This document shows, piece after piece, positions 29,991 to 32,126 of a DNA stretch of 32,126 nt. Each line of letters starts with the position of its first letter. Positions within the stretch are counted from its first letter, which is position 1. The notes beneath the pieces are model-generated. The model did not search any database, was not told where the DNA came from, and saw only the letters and a program-made list of their open reading frames with translations. The stretch comes from Saksenaea vasiformis B4078 (lineage: Eukaryota; Mucoromycota; Mucoromycetes; Mucorales; Saksenaeaceae): positions 1 through 32,126 of the forward strand of contig JNDT01001405.1 in assembly GCA_000697055.1 (NCBI GenBank), read 5' to 3'. A program made the position numbers and the translations under genes.

Positions 29991-30011
29991 TTTTTTTTTG
30001 GGGGGGGGGGG
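29991..30011 (+). repeat. T10G12 homopolymer junction
   Basis: A run of T followed by a run of G lies just past the Sec20 stop codon on that gene's 3' side. Such runs are prone to length errors in sequencing. Confidence 0.9.
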
Positions 30012-30040
30012 ACCGCCTTGTTTCTTGCACTTATCCAAAA

Positions 30041-31034
30041 CTAAAGTTCTCCCTTTTTCGAAGACTGTGCACCCACGTTTCCTGCCAGCCATGACATCCA
30101 TGAGATACCCACATCCCAGGTTCTCTTTTTCACAATGTAAAGGACAACCACGCAGAAAAGTATCAATCCAAACAGCAGTAAAAACCGATCCAGCCAGTCT
30201 GACGCCTCGAGCTGTGAGATCAAACGCTTGGAAATACTCATCAATGACCCCACATTCTGGTACTCCGAATGAGTACTAGACAACATCTTGGATGAATCCG
30301 CTATGCCTAGTTAAGTCCCCTTTTCTGCGGCACTGATTCTTCTACTTTTTACCTAACATAGTGGCGGAATAGGAACTTTTTTCCAGCTCTTGCTGCATCA
30401 GCGTGCTCGTTCGTCTTAAGGCTTCAGTAACATCTGACGATGCACGAAGAATAGCTTCGTTGCCACTTTTGCCACAAATCTGAGTAAAAAAGAATAAAAG
30501 CAATAGCTGTCTTCACCTACCCACGATGTCCTCTCTGTTTTAACTCATACTGTTCCGTAAAACTTTTGCCATCCACACTCTTTCCGAAACCACCGAATAA
30601 CTCTTCACGGTTCTTTTTTTCCTGCTGATCAACCCGTTGTTTGGATCGCACGATGGCCTGTCGTGACGAAGTCCGTAATCTTTTGGATTTACTCCGCTGA
30701 CATGATTCGGGACAAGAAACTTACGACTGAAGTTGTGTTTCGTATTCGCCCAGTTTGCTCAAAATCTGCGATTTTGTAGATTCCCGATCTGCCTCATCTG
30801 CTAACTGCTTGATGATCTATTATCATTGAAAGGAAAATGAGAAGCCTTGTCTTAAAGAAAAAGTTCAGAGTGCCTTACTTGGATGTCTGAGTCCAGTCGG
30901 CGAATATCATCTCGAATGAGGTCCGCAACCTCTTGATGTACTGTGATTGAATCCACCTTATTCAGTCTGTCAATATGACGTTGACATTCTGCAGCAAGTT
31001 TACTGAGCGTTCGAAATCTCGCCTCTAGTGTCAT
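30041..31034 (-). CDS. sec20: Sec20-like SNARE (ER-Golgi retrograde transport)
   Basis: Exons 31034-30879, 30816-30725, 30691-30521, 30465-30353 and 30306-30041 join in frame, giving 265 residues. The N-terminal half is helical. The Sec20/BNIP1 SNARE domain follows: EAILRASSDVTEALRRTSTL, MQQELEKSS and SKRLISQLEASDWLDR. Then comes one membrane segment, FLLLFGLILFCVVVLYIV (about residues 219-236), and a lumenal tail TWDVGISWMSW. Sec20 is the ER-side SNARE that, with Ufe1/Use1-type partners, receives COPI vesicles from the Golgi. The C-terminus reads KKGEL, close to the HDEL-type retention signal that ends yeast Sec20. The ATG at 31034 is used; a donor-like GTAAGT upstream (about 31079) could mark an extra 5' exon. 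Intron 2 is only 33 nt with the acceptor needed for frame, so that junction is the least certain. Confidence 0.88.
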
Positions 31035-31263
31035 TTCAGTTGAAATGATACAGTAAAGGTACTTGGAAATCCACTTACTGAAATGCAGTGACTGTTCCTT
31101 CACGCGCAGAAACTAATACTCTACCTTGTAGGCAGTGTCTTACAAGTCCTACAAGCAAATATTCTCGAGAAAATAATAAGCACCCTGTCTATCTAGAATA
31201 CTCTTATATGAAGCATCTACTGTAGCATATCTGAAGATAATTGCTGGGATCCAGCAACGAAAA

Positions 31264-31412
31264 CTCTGTTGCAGGACGCTTCACTTTGGGACATCGCACT
31301 ATGGGACACTCCACTGTAAGCGAATTAAGCATTAGATACTACACTCCATCCTTTTTTTGAACAATTTGGGGGACTGGAGTGTCCCGTTGGAATGTCCCTA
31401 GCAATTCCCCGT
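31264..31412 (-). repeat. Hairpin module, unit 1, downstream of the Fanzor stop
   Basis: The left arm GGGACATCGCACTATGGGAC (31288-31307) continues ACTCCACTG. The right arm ACTGGAGTGTCCCGTTGGAA (31373-31392) continues TGTCCCTA and is its near reverse complement. The loop is about 55 nt. It ends with CTAGCAATTCCC. A second, diverged unit follows about 240 bp later. Confidence 0.7.
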
Positions 31413-31504
31413 AAGTTAACCAAATTTGTTCCCCAAAAAGAATTCTTATCTTATGCATTTTATCAAATATCCTTATACATAATGCTTACTGTAGTGTGTT
31501 TGAC

Positions 31505-31699
31505 TCTGCTGCAGGGCACTCAAGTACCGCGCACTCCACTACAGGACATTCTACTATGAGACACTCCACTGTGAGACGCTTCGCTATCTCTGCACTACAC
31601 TACACCTAAGTAGGGCAACTGGTGATACTTCTATTTTACTATCCGCTCAGAATTTGGGGGGACTGGAGTGTCCCGTTGGAGTGTCCCTAGTAGTTCCCT
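31505..31699 (-). repeat. Hairpin module, unit 2, downstream of the Fanzor stop
   Basis: Same order of motifs as unit 1: CTCTGCTGCAGG, GGACATTCTACTATGAGACA with CTCCACTGTGAG, a longer loop, then GACTGGAGTGTCCCGTTGGA with GTGTCCCTAGTAG. The arms again pair as an inverted repeat. The last about 48 bp are nearly identical to the end of unit 1. Confidence 0.7.
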
Positions 31700-31868
31700 A
31701 GCTTATGTACTGGTTTTTTCGGAAGTATTTGCGCTATTCGGGATTTAACTTTGCGTTTCTTCGATTGATATGACTTACCATCAAAATCAAAATTGAAGAA
31801 GAGAAACGTAGAGTTTGTCAGAGAGTTGCATTCTCAACAACTTGGAACTTACCGTAACACGTAAATAT

Positions 31869-32120
31869 CTAAATCTCTGCTGTTTGAGGCAGCAAAGAAA
31901 CCACATTCGTAGTGGCGATGTCTCTTGTTGGCGGACAGAAGACCGTCGGGCGACCCTGACTGCGCCATACGGATTTTGCGATGTAATACATATCCTTAGC
32001 CGCGTTGATATCACGCTGCCATAGTGTGTGACAGCTGTTGCAGACTAACACACCATGGTGAGTGACACCATCGGAAGTTTCCATCTTCTTCATATCTCTA
32101 CGCAAACATGTATTGCAAAC
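31869..32120 (-). CDS. Last exon of a Fanzor (TnpB-like RNA-guided nuclease), partial at window edge
   Basis: The exon begins right after an ATATAG acceptor (32126-32121) and encodes 83 residues up to TAG at 31869-31871. It carries the complete zinc ribbon, VCNTCLRR and VLVCNSCHTLWQRD, so all four cysteines are present. The RuvC-III aspartate lies in LWQRDINAAKDMYYIA, followed by the conserved GRPTVFCPP tail. No stop or frameshift interrupts it, unlike the two other Fanzor loci in this window. Fanzor proteins cut DNA guided by an RNA made from the element's own flank, according to published work on the family. Everything upstream (RuvC-I, RuvC-II, N-terminal domains) lies beyond the window, so whether the whole gene is intact is unknown. 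The exon border matches the intron of the 3510-5913 pseudogene to the codon. Confidence 0.85.
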   Translation of the reverse strand, partial: VCNTCLRRDMKKMETSDGVTHHGVLVCNSCHTLWQRDINAAKDMYYIAKSVWRSQGRPTVFCPPTRDIATTNVVSLLPQTAEI

Positions 32121-32126
32121 CTATAT

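Larger units (their letters stand above)
31035..31868. other. Region between Sec20 and the right-edge Fanzor exon
   Basis: There is no gene. The right part is filled by two related hairpin modules given separately. The left part (31100-31260) is AT-rich with nothing recognisable. Confidence 0.5.

Noticed and set aside
29991..30011. Regulatory G-quadruplex
   Set aside because: A single G12 run beside a T run is a homopolymer and possible sequencing artefact; there are not four separate G tracts.

Overview
The window looks like nuclear DNA of a filamentous fungus, most likely a Mucoromycota (Mucorales-type) species. The host genes have short introns, mostly 40-75 nt, with GT..AG ends and T-rich 3' ends. 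The protein set (mitochondrial 5-aminolevulinate synthase, Sec20 SNARE, Whi3/Scw1-type RNA-binding protein, Golgi-type membrane enzymes) is fungal. Debris of Fanzor and DIRS-type elements is dense. The lineage is inferred from this style, not from a marker gene.

Layout. Positions 1-6200 are a graveyard of mobile DNA. It holds a decayed C-terminal Fanzor fragment (951-1243, minus), a compact DIRS-type retroelement with complete terminal architecture but no reverse transcriptase (1742-3453, genes on minus), and directly beside it a nearly full-length but broken Fanzor gene (3510-5913, plus). Positions 6200-9490 hold remains of unidentified multi-exon genes. A host block follows: a BTB/POZ protein (9519-11624, plus), a PC-esterase-type membrane protein (11941-13552, plus, 7 exons), a type II membrane phosphodiesterase/nucleotide pyrophosphatase (15160-16994, minus, 7 exons), a Whi3/Scw1-like RRM protein with a long polyglutamine region (18956-20839, minus), an ankyrin-repeat protein (23083-24216, plus) and 5-aminolevulinate synthase (24561-26352, minus, 3 exons, two heme-regulatory Cys-Pro motifs). 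After a repeat-rich stretch comes a complete Sec20-like SNARE (30041-31034, minus, 5 exons). At the right edge lies the last exon of a third Fanzor gene (31869-32120, minus), with an intact zinc ribbon and RuvC-III motif.

The host genes do not form a pathway: heme synthesis, Golgi/ER trafficking, extracytoplasmic hydrolysis and RNA binding sit together as ordinary neighbours. The most interesting content is the mobile material. There are three Fanzor loci (eukaryotic TnpB relatives, RNA-guided nucleases) in different states of decay, one of which lacks an intron that the other two carry at the same codon. The intact-looking copy has a duplicated hairpin module downstream of its stop, a candidate transposon end or guide-RNA region. 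Several dispersed repeat families (R1, R2) and a 39-bp minisatellite fill the spaces between genes.

Exon coordinates were derived by hand from splice consensus and reading-frame continuity. Homology assignments rest on motif recognition, without a database search.
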